A stretch of DNA of 64,000 nt from Thalassomonas viridans (GCF_000948985.2 NZ_CP059733.1:2170001-2234000), one strand, 5' to 3'. Positions 17,170 through 25,862 are shown, numbered from the stretch's first letter. Numbers and translations are program-made. Notes: generated by a model not told the origin, from the sequence alone.

Positions 17170-17826
17170 ATGAAAGATAACCAGACACCCTTTAACCAAC
17201 CCTTTTCTTTTCCTCTGGTTCAGGCTGCCACGCTTGGCCAGGCCTTCATCAGTGATTTGATCTCCAGTCAAAGCCAGTTCCTTGAAGCGAGCTTTAATAA
17301 TGCGGTAGAGCAGGTACAAAAAATTTCTGCCCTTGATGACAGCAAGGACTTTTGGCAGCTTCAGCAAAGTTACCTGCAAAAGCAAAACCAGCAGTTTTCT
17401 GATTTTGCCGGCAAGGTTGCTGAAAATATCAATAAGGTCCAGGCGGAATATCCGGCGATATTTAGTTTCACCCGTCCCGGCGAGCAGGAAAAAAACAGCG
17501 CTGTGGTGCCGGCTGCATTAGTGGCGAAAAAGCCGAAAAAAGCGGCGGAGAAAAAGCCCCGGGCGGCAAGCAAAAAAACCGCGGCTAAAAAAGGGACGGC
17601 GACGAAGGCGGCTGCCAAACCAGCAGCAAAAGCTGCTAAAGCCAAAGCGGCAACTAAACCGGCGGCTAAACCCGCAGCTAAAGCGAAGCCGGCGGCTAAG
17701 GCAAAACCGGCCGCAGCTGCCAAACCCGCGGCGCAGTCCCAGCTTGTTATTCCCCAGGTAGATAAGAGTAACGGTGCAGGTACAAACTCGTCATTAAGTC
17801 CGGCTACGGCCCCGGCTAAATCATAA
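17170..17826 (+). CDS. phaP: Phasin with histone-like Ala/Lys/Pro tail
   Basis: 218 residues. The N-terminal part (about 15-95) is helical and amphipathic, as in phasins that coat PHA granules (QFLEASFNNAVEQVQKIS, FWQLQQSYLQKQNQQFSDFAGK). From about residue 117 to 192 the protein becomes a low-complexity tail of AAKP, KAAAKP and KKTAAKK repeats, strongly basic. Tails of this kind in PhaF and PhaM type phasins bind DNA and help share granules between daughter cells, so a link between granule and nucleoid is likely here; this is inference. It is the first gene of the cluster, 170 bases upstream of phaC. A long minus-strand frame over the tail is only its shadow. Confidence 0.85.
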   Translation: MKDNQTPFNQPFSFPLVQAATLGQAFISDLISSQSQFLEASFNNAVEQVQKISALDDSKDFWQLQQSYLQKQNQQFSDFAGKVAENINKVQAEYPAIFSFTRPGEQEKNSAVVPAALVAKKPKKAAEKKPRAASKKTAAKKGTATKAAAKPAAKAAKAKAATKPAAKPAAKAKPAAKAKPAAAAKPAAQSQLVIPQVDKSNGAGTNSSLSPATAPAKS

Positions 17827-17839
17827 TTTTCTTTGTTTG

Positions 17840-17875
17840 CCGCCAAAAGCCCGACAGCCGTTGGGCTTTTGGCGG
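17840..17875 (+). terminator. Hairpin after the phasin gene
   Basis: A 13-bp perfect stem (CCGCCAAAAGCCC / GGGCTTTTGGCGG) with a 10-base loop lies 14 bases after the stop. No T run follows, so termination is likely partial or bidirectional, and phaC may still be reached by read-through. Confidence 0.55.
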
Positions 17876-17995
17876 TTGACCCCGTGTAAATTTGCGCTAT
17901 TTCGGTGTTCACACAATACTGACTAGTGCTTAGTTTTATTTGTCTTAAGATTTTTGCCTGAAAAATCAGGTGCAGCGGAGTAGCGGAGTAGTTTT

Positions 17996-19750
17996 ATGGG
18001 TAGCGGTAAGGCAGTAGGTCAGGATTTTATCCAATATTTAAACGATGAAACCAGCAAGATGCTGGCAAATTTTTCTTCCACGGAAACCAAGCAGGCGATT
18101 GACGATTTCAGCCGGCAATGGTTCAAACTCACCCAGGATGCGATAAAAGATCCGGCGTCCTGGTTAAGCCTGGTGGAGCAGTATCAGCAGCAACATATGA
18201 AACTGTGGACCGCCCTGGTTGGCGGTCAGCCGTCTTCGGCAGCCGAGAGCGCGAGGCAATTGGGCGCTTCGATGGAGCAGTACCAGAACAATCCGGTATT
18301 CGAGTATATCAAACAGTCCTATCTGATGACGTCCAAGCTGCTGAACGAAACGGCGGCTAATGCCGGCCTCGATGATGCCGAGCAGGAAAAGCTGGTATTT
18401 TATACCCGGCAGTTTATCGATGCCATGTCGCCGGATAATTTTGCCATGACCAATCCGGATGTGATCAAAGAAGCGGTTGAAACCAATGGCCAGAGCCTGG
18501 TAAACGGCTTAAATAACCTGCTTTCGGATATGGATAAGGGGCGCATCAGTATGACGGATGAAAGCGCCTTTGTACTCGGGGAGAACCTGGCGGTCACCGA
18601 AGGGGCCGTGGTCTATGAAAATGAGCTGTTCCAGCTGATCCATTATAAGCCGCTGACAAAGCAGGTTTACCAGCAGCCTGTGCTGATAGTGCCTCCCTGT
18701 ATCAATAAATATTATATTCTTGATTTACAAAAGCATAATTCTTTTGTCCGCTATTGCCTTGAGCAGGAGCAAAACACCTTTTTGATCTCCTGGGTGAATC
18801 CTGACAAAACCCAGGGAGGGCTGAGCTGGGATGATTATGTGGAACTCGGGGTGATAAATGCCGTTAACCGGGTGAAAGAAATTACCGGCCGGGAGTCCCT
18901 GCATGCTTTGTCCTGGTGTGTCGGCGGTACCTTGCTGGCCTGCGCCCAGGCGGTATTAACCGATCGTAAGGACAAGTCTGTGGCATCGGCGACGTTTTTA
19001 ACCACCCTGGTGGACTTTGAAGAGCCGGGGGATATTTCGGTCTTTATCGATCCCCAGCAAATAGAGTCTTTGCTGGCCCAGGCAAAGCAAAAAGGGGTGC
19101 TCAGCGGCAGGAACCTGGCGGTGGCCTTTAATATGCTCAGGGCCAATGATTTGATCTGGTCGTATGTGGTGAGAAACTACCTTAAGGGCAAGCAACCGGC
19201 GCCTTTTGATATTTTATACTGGAACGGCGACTCCACTAACCTGCCTTATGAAATGTACCGGTTTTACATCACCCAGATGTACCTGGAAAACAATTTGAGC
19301 AAACCCAATGCCCTGAACATCTGCGGCAGCGATATCGACCTGGGCAATATCGACATCCCCTGTTATTTTCTTTCCACCATAGGGGACCATATCGCCCCGT
19401 GGCAAAGCACCTATAAAGGCATGGAGCTGTTTGGCGGCAACAAGGAGTTTGTCTTGGGGGCCAGCGGTCATGTCGCCGGGGTGATCAACCCGGTGAGCAA
19501 AAACCGCCGCCATTACTGGATAGACGGCAACCAGGAGCAGGGGGCCGAGCACTGGCTGGCCACGGCGGAGAAAAAAGAAGGCTCCTGGTGGTCGCACTGG
19601 AGCGGTTGGGTCAAGAAAAGCGCCGGTAAGAAAATACCGGCCCCTGAACCCGGCAGCAAGCAATATCCCGTGATTGAGGCAGCGCCGGGGCGTTATGTTA
19701 AGGTGAAGCTGGAGGATCTTGACAATCCGCCGTTAAACGAAGCGGTATAG
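17996..19750 (+). CDS. phaC: Class I poly(3-hydroxyalkanoate) synthase PhaC
   Basis: Polymerises (R)-3-hydroxyacyl-CoA into PHA at the granule surface. The 584 residues fit class I, which needs no PhaE or PhaR subunit. The catalytic triad can be placed at Cys308 (LSWCVGGT), Asp464 (TIGDHIAPW) and His492 (ASGHVAG). The lipase-like box reads SWCVG, not the usual GxCxG, because the first Gly is Ser (codon TCC). The N-terminal 190 residues are the helical PhaC N domain. ATG 17996 is preceded only by weak GGAG-like bases. It follows the phasin gene and converges on phaZ. The C-terminal 40 residues are Lys/Pro/Trp-rich and less conserved. Confidence 0.93.
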   Translation: MGSGKAVGQDFIQYLNDETSKMLANFSSTETKQAIDDFSRQWFKLTQDAIKDPASWLSLVEQYQQQHMKLWTALVGGQPSSAAESARQLGASMEQYQNNPVFEYIKQSYLMTSKLLNETAANAGLDDAEQEKLVFYTRQFIDAMSPDNFAMTNPDVIKEAVETNGQSLVNGLNNLLSDMDKGRISMTDESAFVLGENLAVTEGAVVYENELFQLIHYKPLTKQVYQQPVLIVPPCINKYYILDLQKHNSFVRYCLEQEQNTFLISWVNPDKTQGGLSWDDYVELGVINAVNRVKEITGRESLHALSWCVGGTLLACAQAVLTDRKDKSVASATFLTTLVDFEEPGDISVFIDPQQIESLLAQAKQKGVLSGRNLAVAFNMLRANDLIWSYVVRNYLKGKQPAPFDILYWNGDSTNLPYEMYRFYITQMYLENNLSKPNALNICGSDIDLGNIDIPCYFLSTIGDHIAPWQSTYKGMELFGGNKEFVLGASGHVAGVINPVSKNRRHYWIDGNQEQGAEHWLATAEKKEGSWWSHWSGWVKKSAGKKIPAPEPGSKQYPVIEAAPGRYVKVKLEDLDNPPLNEAV

Positions 19751-19763
19751 CTGTTGGCGATAT

Positions 19764-19787
19764 GGGGAAGCAGCAAGGCGCTTCCCC
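19764..19787. terminator. Bidirectional hairpin between phaC and phaZ
   Basis: GGGGAAGC (19764-19771) pairs exactly with GCTTCCCC (19780-19787) around an 8-base loop in the 57 bases between two convergent genes. No strong T run is present on either side, so efficiency is uncertain. Confidence 0.45.
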
Positions 19788-19807
19788 TGACTTGTCCTAA
19801 GCGGTGT

Positions 19808-21061
19808 TTAAACTTCCAACTCCATAGGCTGCTCGTACTCCACCGCCTGGTCATAAGTGTTAACAAAGCGCCTGATCAAAGGGCCTATTTCCTGGCGGAA
19901 GCGGCGGCCGTTAAAGACGCCATAATGGCCGACATCTTCCTGTACATAATGAAACTTCATGTCTTCGGGAATGCCGGTTAATATCCGGTGTGCCGCCTCT
20001 GTCTGTCCTACCCCGGTGATATCATCGTTTTCGCCTTCTATGGTCAGCAGCGCCACCCGTTTGACTTTGGAGCAGTCGATAACTTTGCCCTTGTATTCCA
20101 TTTTTCCCTGGGGCAACTGGTGCTCGATAAAGACACGGCGTATGGTGTCGAGGTAATAGTCGGCGGGCATGTCCATTACCGCCAGGTATTCGTTATAAAA
20201 TTTCCTGTGGTTTTCGGCGCTGTCGCCGTCTCCTTTGATCAGGTCGCCGAAAAAGGTGAAATGCTTATGGACATGGCTGTTGTAGTTCATGCTTAAAAAG
20301 CCGGTGAGTTGGATAAACCCCGGGTAGACCTTTTGTCCGGCGCCGGGATAATTGTCGGGGACGGTACAGATCACATTTTCCTCAAACCATTGCAGCTCTT
20401 TGGAAATGGCATAGTCATTGACATCTGTCGGGCTGATGCGGGTGTCTATCGGCCCGCCGAGCAAGCTTATGGACTTGGGCTGGAAGTCGACCTCCCTTTC
20501 TGCCATTACGGTGGTGGCCACTATGGTGGGTACGGTTGCCTGGCAAATAGCCACTATATGGACATCAGACAGGAATTCGCAAAAATCTATCAGGTAGCTG
20601 ATGTAGTCATCCAGGGAAAAGCCCCCCTGGCTTACCGGCACATCCCGGACATTTTCCCAGTCGGTAATATAAACTTCATGATCGGAAATCAGGTGGGCTA
20701 CCGTGCCCCTTAACAGGGTGGCATGGTGCCCGGATAAAGGGGCGACCACCAGGAGTTTCGGCTGGTTGAAGGTGGCGTTGCGTTTGAAGTGGCGTAGTTT
20801 GCAATAGGTTTTTTCGACCACGACTTCTTCTGTTATCGCTATTTTATTGCCGCCGATGTCGGCATACTCAATGCCGAATTCCGGTTTATGGTAATTTTCG
20901 GTGACCCGCTCTATTACTTCAGCAGCGGCGGCTATGGTTTTGCCTGTCATGGTGTAACTGAGCGGGGACCATGGCTGGGTGCAAAAATTTCGCATATGCT
21001 GCATATACGCATTAATAGGGGCCACTGTCTGGGTATAGGCCTGGTGTAGTTGATAGAGCAT
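19808..21061 (-). CDS. phaZ: Intracellular PHA depolymerase PhaZ
   Basis: 417 residues of the intracellular PHB depolymerase family, an alpha/beta hydrolase with a Cys nucleophile. Cys173 lies in VAICQATVP, the degenerate lipase-like box of the family. PKLLVVAPLSGHHATLLRGT and YITDWENVRDVPVSQGGFSLDDYI are also characteristic, and His in EDVGHYGVFNGRRFR near residue 387 is the likely catalytic His. There is no signal peptide, so it acts on cytoplasmic granules and releases stored monomers. Start ATG 21061 has AGAGGTGA upstream. It is the only minus-strand gene inside the pha cluster, converging on phaC and divergent from phaB. Confidence 0.92.
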   Translation of the reverse strand: MLYQLHQAYTQTVAPINAYMQHMRNFCTQPWSPLSYTMTGKTIAAAAEVIERVTENYHKPEFGIEYADIGGNKIAITEEVVVEKTYCKLRHFKRNATFNQPKLLVVAPLSGHHATLLRGTVAHLISDHEVYITDWENVRDVPVSQGGFSLDDYISYLIDFCEFLSDVHIVAICQATVPTIVATTVMAEREVDFQPKSISLLGGPIDTRISPTDVNDYAISKELQWFEENVICTVPDNYPGAGQKVYPGFIQLTGFLSMNYNSHVHKHFTFFGDLIKGDGDSAENHRKFYNEYLAVMDMPADYYLDTIRRVFIEHQLPQGKMEYKGKVIDCSKVKRVALLTIEGENDDITGVGQTEAAHRILTGIPEDMKFHYVQEDVGHYGVFNGRRFRQEIGPLIRRFVNTYDQAVEYEQPMELEV

Positions 21062-21707
21062 ATAATAATCACCTCTGCAAAATTACTGGTAACGAAAAAG
21101 CGGCTTATGACGTCAGCGAGTATTTCTTGTAGCGATACTATGTTTTCATCAATTAAGTCACAAAACTTTCATAAATCATAAGTAAACTTCCCTTTAAGTT
21201 GACTGGCGCAGGACAAGCCCCCGAATGTTGCTTTGCAGCAAATAAATCTATAGATGAGTTTTTTTGCAATGTAAAGTTGCCTTAACGCCTGCCGGGCCGG
21301 GGATTGCTGTCGTTTTGGCTGGAACTTTATAAAATTGATAAAAATATCAATGTCATACGAAAAAATAGCAGCTAATTTTCCTTAGTTACTGGTATTTGTA
21401 AAATAATGAAATACAATGGTTATTCTTTATCCGAAAATAGAACTGGGATGTTATTTTCGATAAAGCCAAAAGTAGCCGTTGAGTTAGTGGTTTGGGTATA
21501 AATAAATAGCCGGAAACTTTTTTACCCGAAGGTATTCCGGTTTTTGACCGTAAGCAGGATTTTCAATCCGCTGTATTTATACCCGGGAGCAAATACCGGG
21601 ATAAAAGGTTGAATCTAGTGTAGCGCGGTCATTAAGGCCCGTTGTTAATCACAGCTATACTCAGAAAAGATTTTTTTAACAACCATAGAAAACACAAGGA
21701 AAGGTTT
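21062..21707. other. Divergent intergenic region between phaZ and phaB
   Basis: About 650 bp without a gene. It must hold the promoters of phaZ (minus) and phaB (plus). One TTGC-N3-GCA box (TTGCTTTGCA) is at 21228-21237. A TTGACT at 21199-21204 has no good -10 partner. The right half is AT-rich, with a small inverted repeat near 21580-21602 (TACCCGG...CCGGGATA). No RNA gene is recognised. Confidence 0.5.
21228..21237. promoter_or_regulatory. Candidate PhaR box between phaZ and phaB
   Basis: TTGCTTTGCA fits the TTGC-N3-GCA pattern found at the three phasin promoters and is followed by G, giving TTGC-N3-GCAG. Its position could control phaZ, phaB or both. No experimental evidence is implied. 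Confidence 0.45.
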
Positions 21708-22457
21708 ATGACTCAAAAAGTAGCTTTAGTAACCGGTGGTACAGGTGGTATAGGTACCGCAATTTGCCAGTCTCTGGTAAAAAGCGGATATCGTGTTGTT
21801 GCCGGTTATAATAGAGGTGGTGATCATGAACAGGCCAGAGCATGGCAGGCCGCCCAGCGTGAGCAGGGCTTTGAAATCGATATCAGTTATGGCGATGTGA
21901 CCGATTTTAGATCCTGTGCCATATGTATCGCTGATGTCAAAGAAAAAACCCGCAGCAATATCAGTGTCCTCGTAAACAATGCCGGCATCACCCGGGATAC
22001 CCAGTTCAAAAAAATGGATCAGGATGACTGGCGTGACGTCATCACCACTAACCTGGACAGTGTTTATAATATGACCCGACAGGTGATCAATGACATGATC
22101 AGTGATGGTTACGGGCGTATCGTTAACATTTCATCGGTTAATGGCCAGAAAGGCCAGTTCGGCCAGACGAACTACTCGGCGGCCAAAGCCGGTTTGCACG
22201 GTTTCACCAAAGCGCTGGCACAGGAGGTTGCCCGCAAGGGGATTACGGTAAACACCCTTTCTCCCGGTTATGTCTTAACGCCTATGGTGGCCAAGATTGC
22301 GCCGGAAATTCAGCAAAAAATTATTGACGGTATTCCTGTAGGCCGTATGGGGACAGTGGAGGAAATAGCCGCCGCGGTTGCTTATTTAACTTCCCCCGAT
22401 TCCGGCTATATTACCGGCTCTAACCTGGCCATTAACGGCGGCCAGCACATGTATTAA
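21708..22457 (+). CDS. phaB: Acetoacetyl-CoA reductase PhaB
   Basis: A 249-residue short-chain dehydrogenase that reduces acetoacetyl-CoA with NADPH to (R)-3-hydroxybutyryl-CoA, the monomer for PhaC. The cofactor motif is TGGTGGIG (9-16), followed by NNAG (90-93). The catalytic residues are Ser142/143, Tyr156 and Lys160 (TNYSAAKAG). GYNRGGD near residue 33 is where phosphate-binding residues for NADPH sit in this family. I start at ATG 21708 because AAGGAAAGG lies just upstream; an upstream in-frame ATG at 21642 has no such site. A terminator follows at 22499. No thiolase gene (phaA) is in the window. Confidence 0.93.
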   Translation: MTQKVALVTGGTGGIGTAICQSLVKSGYRVVAGYNRGGDHEQARAWQAAQREQGFEIDISYGDVTDFRSCAICIADVKEKTRSNISVLVNNAGITRDTQFKKMDQDDWRDVITTNLDSVYNMTRQVINDMISDGYGRIVNISSVNGQKGQFGQTNYSAAKAGLHGFTKALAQEVARKGITVNTLSPGYVLTPMVAKIAPEIQQKIIDGIPVGRMGTVEEIAAAVAYLTSPDSGYITGSNLAINGGQHMY

Positions 22458-22498
22458 GGCTGGTAACAGGCCCGCAGTCAGGGCATAGCAGTTAAATC

Positions 22499-22531
22499 AA
22501 GGCCGGTGGGGTTGCTGACACCGGCCTTTTT
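22499..22531 (+). terminator. Intrinsic terminator after phaB
   Basis: AAGGCCGGTG (22499-22508) pairs with CACCGGCCTT (22519-22528), a 10-bp stem with a 10-base loop, followed by a T run to 22531. This is a standard Rho-independent terminator 42 bases after the phaB stop. Confidence 0.85.
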
Positions 22532-22633
22532 CGTATCCCAGCCTCACTCCCGGATATCAATTTATGCCAATCCTAGGTACACTTACTGGCAAATGATGAA
22601 AATTTAGTGAAATAAAGAATAAGGTTTTCAATT

Positions 22634-23095
22634 ATGTCAGTAACCAGGATTATCAAAAAATATCCTAACCGCCGTTTATACGATACCGGCGAAAGCCGTT
22701 ATATTACCCTGAGCGATATCCGCAGCCTGGTGTTGACCGGGGTTGAATTTCAGGTGCAGGACAGCAATACCGGCGAGGATCTGACCCGGTCGATTTTACT
22801 GCAGATCATTATGGAAGAAGAGTCTAACGACAAACCTATTTTCAGTGTCGCGGTACTGTCGCAATTGATACGTTTTTATGGCGGTACGGTACAGGGAGTC
22901 TTTGCCCAATACCTGGAAGAAAGCCTGTCCATGTTTGCCAAACAGCAAAGTATGTTTACGCCTGCGGCGGGGCAAGATCCGCTGCAAAATGTCAGCAAGC
23001 TGGCACAGCAAAACATGAAGATGTGGTCTGATATGCAAAAGGCATTTTTACAATCGGCAGGCCTGGGTGACAGGGATGATAAGGGCGGCAAATAA
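22634..23095 (+). CDS. phaR: PHA synthesis repressor PhaR
   Basis: A 153-residue regulator that binds both DNA and PHA. In known systems it represses phasin genes until granules form and draw it away. The N-terminal PHB_acc_N domain is clear (VTRIIKKYPNRRLYDTGESRYITLSDIR split over residues 3-30). The PHB_acc domain follows (LTRSILLQIIMEEE, then LIRFYGGTVQGVFAQYLEESLSMF), then a Gln/Met-rich helix. ATG 22634 has a modest upstream site (AATAAGG). It has its own position after the phaB terminator. The repeated TTGC-N3-GCA boxes in the cluster are candidate targets. Confidence 0.92.
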   Translation: MSVTRIIKKYPNRRLYDTGESRYITLSDIRSLVLTGVEFQVQDSNTGEDLTRSILLQIIMEEESNDKPIFSVAVLSQLIRFYGGTVQGVFAQYLEESLSMFAKQQSMFTPAAGQDPLQNVSKLAQQNMKMWSDMQKAFLQSAGLGDRDDKGGK

Positions 23096-23143
23096 CGGGC
23101 CAGGTATACCTTAAATGCCGGTAAAAAAACTGGCTGAATGCGT

Positions 23144-23194
23144 TTGACACAGGCTAAAAAATAACCCATTATGCAGAGGGAATGTTGCGGCGCA
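23144..23194 (+). promoter_or_regulatory. Promoter of second phasin gene with candidate PhaR box
   Basis: TTGACA (23144-23149) and CATTAT (23167-23172) are 17 bases apart. TTGCGGCGCA (23185-23194) lies 12 bases downstream of the -10, close to the expected transcript start. This is the same box, base for base, as at 17079-17088 in the first phasin promoter. Confidence 0.6.
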
Positions 23195-23240
23195 CAATTG
23201 CCGGCACAAGGTTTACTTTATAGCAACAGGAGCGGCTATT

Positions 23241-23603
23241 ATGGTTAATTTCACAGATAACATGGGCATATATAAAGAAGTCGGCGAGAAAAGCTTTAAA
23301 AGGATAAGTTCACTCGGGCAGATCCATTTAAATGCCTGGCAGAAACTGGCCCAGAAGCAAATGGAAATCTTTTCCCTGGCAACCGAAGCTGGGATCAGCA
23401 GTTTAAAATCTTTAGGTGATAAGCCGGATTTTCAACAGCTCTCTTCAAAGCAGGCAGAAATCACCAAACAGCTGGGTGAAGAAATCAACAGCAAAAACCA
23501 GGAGTTGTTAGAACTGACCACAGAATTGCGTGACGAGTATATAGCCTTTACGGAAGAACAAATATCCGGCATCAATTTTAATTTTACCAAACCTAACTCC
23601 TGA
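23241..23603 (+). CDS. Phasin family protein
   Basis: 120 residues, no signal peptide, and almost entirely helical and amphipathic. It carries the pattern of phasin_2 proteins (LGQIHLNAWQKLAQKQMEIF, LATEAGISSLKSL, then KQLGEEINSKNQELLELTTE). It should bind the PHA granule surface and control granule size and number. ATG 23241 is preceded by AACAGGAG. It has its own promoter, downstream of phaR, carrying a candidate PhaR box. Confidence 0.82.
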   Translation: MVNFTDNMGIYKEVGEKSFKRISSLGQIHLNAWQKLAQKQMEIFSLATEAGISSLKSLGDKPDFQQLSSKQAEITKQLGEEINSKNQELLELTTELRDEYIAFTEEQISGINFNFTKPNS

Positions 23604-23924
23604 GTCGGGTATTCATGCGGTTTGCCGTTTTATATGGCAAAAGGCGTATGTTCAGTAAGCTCTTCCCGGGTAAATAGCCGGCAGTTTATTTGCCCGGAGA
23701 AGGCACAGGAGATAACAGTTTTTTCTCATATTTTCCTAACCCCTGCCTGAATCACAAGTTTCTATCGCTATAAAAACTCCTTTTAAATCAATCTAAAACC
23801 TTAATCCTTTAATTTTTGTTGCGCTGCACAAAAATAGTGGTGGCTTTTCTTTTTATTAGCGGGTACACTTAGTTCGAACTCAATTGCTGCAGTGCAGCGT
23901 AACAGTGGAAGAGGGAACTGAAAT
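23604..23924. other. Intergenic region between two phasin genes
   Basis: About 320 bp. The left half shows no structure I can name. The right half carries the promoter of the third phasin and two TTGC/CTGC-N3-GCA boxes. No coding sequence is seen. Confidence 0.5.
23819..23897 (+). promoter_or_regulatory. Third phasin promoter flanked by two candidate PhaR boxes
   Basis: TTGCGCTGCA (23819-23828) and CTGCAGTGCAG (23887-23897) bracket a plausible -10 TACACT (23864-23869). The second box is an exact CTGC-N3-GCAG, the form described for Paracoccus PhaR. The -35 is poor. Flanking of the promoter repeats the arrangement at the first phasin gene. Confidence 0.55.
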
Positions 23925-24236
23925 ATGTTTAATCAATTTAACCAACAATTTACTAACGTAATGAAACCTTTCAATACTCTGGCTGATATCAATGCAAAAG
24001 CAGCAGAGCAGCTGGTGAATCAACAGGCTTCGTTTGTCACTTCACTTATGCAGGAAAGTGTCGCCCATACCAAGGAAATGGCGACGAAAAGTGATATTGC
24101 CAGTGCGGTGGAATCCCACAAGGCTTTTGTCGAAACTTTCCAGTCGAAGATCACTAAATCGGCAACAGACGCCTATGCTATCGTTACGAAAACGACGGAA
24201 GAGGTGAGCAACCTCTGGCAAAGTAACCTGGCGTAA
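23925..24236 (+). CDS. Small phasin family protein
   Basis: 103 residues. It opens MFNQFNQQFTNVMKPFNTL and continues as amphipathic helices (INAKAAEQLVNQQASFVTSLMQES, ESHKAFVETFQSKITKSATDAY), the pattern of short phasins found beside phaC/phaB in marine gammaproteobacteria. ATG 23925 has GAGGGA upstream. The cluster ends here with a good terminator. Together with the genes at 17170 and 23241 it makes three phasins, which differ in length and in tail. Confidence 0.82.
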   Translation: MFNQFNQQFTNVMKPFNTLADINAKAAEQLVNQQASFVTSLMQESVAHTKEMATKSDIASAVESHKAFVETFQSKITKSATDAYAIVTKTTEEVSNLWQSNLA

Positions 24237-24256
24237 GCCCCGGGAATTGTCAAAAG

Positions 24257-24285
24257 AAACGGCGCTAAAGTAAGGCGCCGTTTTT
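24257..24285 (+). terminator. Intrinsic terminator closing the pha cluster
   Basis: AAACGGCGC (24257-24265) pairs with GCGCCGTTT (24275-24283), with a 9-base loop and a T run to 24285. It lies 21 bases after the third phasin gene and just before the convergent DUF3300 gene, so it may work both ways. Confidence 0.85.
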
Positions 24286-24307
24286 ATTTAACCTGAGTCC
24301 GGGTTGT

Positions 24308-25702
24308 TTATCTTTCCTTGATGTTTCTGTTGCGCCTGTCCTGACGGCTGCGTTGGTACGGATGACTTTTGCGCTTGGCGTGATGCTTGGCGACAGAAGG
24401 ATTTTTTGTAGTGGTGACCGCGCGGTTATAGCTCTTATTTGAACGGCTCGGCTGTATGCGGGCCTTAGTGCTTTTATATGCCTTAGGTTTTGCCTGATAG
24501 GGGGAGACGTGCCGATTTTTTACCTGGGCTTTATGCCGGGTAGCGGCTATGGCTTGCTGGCGTTTGCTGCTTTGATAACCGGCTTTGGTGGCGGTTAATC
24601 CTTTGCTTTCCCTGAACTGGTTTGCCTGTAGCTGACGGGTGAGCTTTTGCTGCCGGCTGACATGCACCGCCTTGTTTTTCACCAGATGCCGTGTGTTTTT
24701 ATAACCCTGGCCGGCGACTAGCTGGCGTTCATGCTGACGCTCCCGGATAGTGTAGTGTTTGCTGGGGCGGCTGCTGTGATAGCGCTCTTTGACTATATGG
24801 CTGCGATAAGCGGCGCCTCTGCGGTGCACCGGATTATGATACCAGCGCCGGCTGCCATGATGATGAATTATGTCTCTCCTGTGGTAATAACCCCGGGTGT
24901 AATGACGCCGCTTTAATACCACCAGGTGGTTGTGGTGCCAGTTAACGGCGCTGAAGTAATGGTGGAAGGAGATATGCACTCCCGGATGCCAGGAAAAGAG
25001 CCCGTGATGCCCGTGGTAATAACCATAGTGGCCGTGGTGATGGCCATGGCCTATGTGCCAGTTAAAGTTCCAGTGAACCGGCGGATGGTGCGCCCAGTGC
25101 CAGTTGCCGTAAACCACCCGGGTATCGTAATAGGGCACGTAAACCACTTCTTTTTCTACCGGCTGTATGATGATCTTCTTGTCTTCCCGGCTGACCTCCA
25201 TGTTTTCCATGTTATCCAGGCTGCCTGCCTGCTCGGCCTGCTGTCTTAAGTTTTGTATGCCGGCCAGCACTTTGGCTTCATCCTGTAAAAAAGCGTCGCC
25301 GAGTTTTTCGGTCCAGTCGAGATCGTCGCTTAAACGCTCTAAGATCTGCGGAAAGGGGATCAGGGCCTTAACGCTGGGATCCCAGGGCTTATCCTCCACC
25401 TGCTCCAGGCTTTCTTCGGCGCTGAGATCGGCATTTTCACTCACCCAGCGCTCGGCCTGGATCACTTCCAACGGATAAGTGGCGGCAATGAGAATATGGC
25501 TCAATATCGTATCCGGGTATAAGGCGATGGGGGCCAGGATCTGTGCCAGCTCGGCTTCGGTGAAGGCTTTTGCCGTTTCAGTCTGGACATCGGCAGTTTC
25601 CTGGTTTTCACTATTTTCACCGGCATAAGCCAGGGACCAGGCCGGGGCGAGCAGCAGTGTCAGGCTCACCAGGGGATAAATCATCGGGCTCAGGGTTTTC
25701 AT
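24308..25702 (-). CDS. DUF3300 protein with His-rich and basic C-terminal region
   Basis: 464 residues with a signal peptide (hydrophobic 8-25). The DUF3300 domain spans about 45-200 and is easily recognised (LAPIALYPDTILSHILIAAT, DLDWTEKLGDAFL, VYVPYYDTRVVYG). A remarkable stretch rich in His, Tyr, Trp and Gly follows (residues 207-260), then a long basic tail rich in Arg, Lys, His and Gln to the end. The family has no known activity. The His-rich part could bind metals and the tail nucleic acid or cell-wall polymers, but this is speculation. AGGTGA precedes the ATG. Confidence 0.85.
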   Translation of the reverse strand: MKTLSPMIYPLVSLTLLLAPAWSLAYAGENSENQETADVQTETAKAFTEAELAQILAPIALYPDTILSHILIAATYPLEVIQAERWVSENADLSAEESLEQVEDKPWDPSVKALIPFPQILERLSDDLDWTEKLGDAFLQDEAKVLAGIQNLRQQAEQAGSLDNMENMEVSREDKKIIIQPVEKEVVYVPYYDTRVVYGNWHWAHHPPVHWNFNWHIGHGHHHGHYGYYHGHHGLFSWHPGVHISFHHYFSAVNWHHNHLVVLKRRHYTRGYYHRRDIIHHHGSRRWYHNPVHRRGAAYRSHIVKERYHSSRPSKHYTIRERQHERQLVAGQGYKNTRHLVKNKAVHVSRQQKLTRQLQANQFRESKGLTATKAGYQSSKRQQAIAATRHKAQVKNRHVSPYQAKPKAYKSTKARIQPSRSNKSYNRAVTTTKNPSVAKHHAKRKSHPYQRSRQDRRNRNIKER

Positions 25703-25862
25703 AAATTCACCTGTATTGTTATGTAAATGGCCAGCAAAAATAAAAACCAGTTTTGCTGTTATTGGTGATCATAGAAAAAGTAAACTGAACCTAAGCTGAA
25801 CAAAGGGGAAAATGGCGAAAATAAGTGAGATATTTGGGGTTATGCCTAAGGCGGGGGCGTCG

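Noticed and set aside
17370..17912. Long minus-strand open frame of 180 codons over the phasin gene
   Set aside because: It is the complement of the Ala/Lys repeat tail, which lacks stops because of low-complexity codons. It has no ribosome site.
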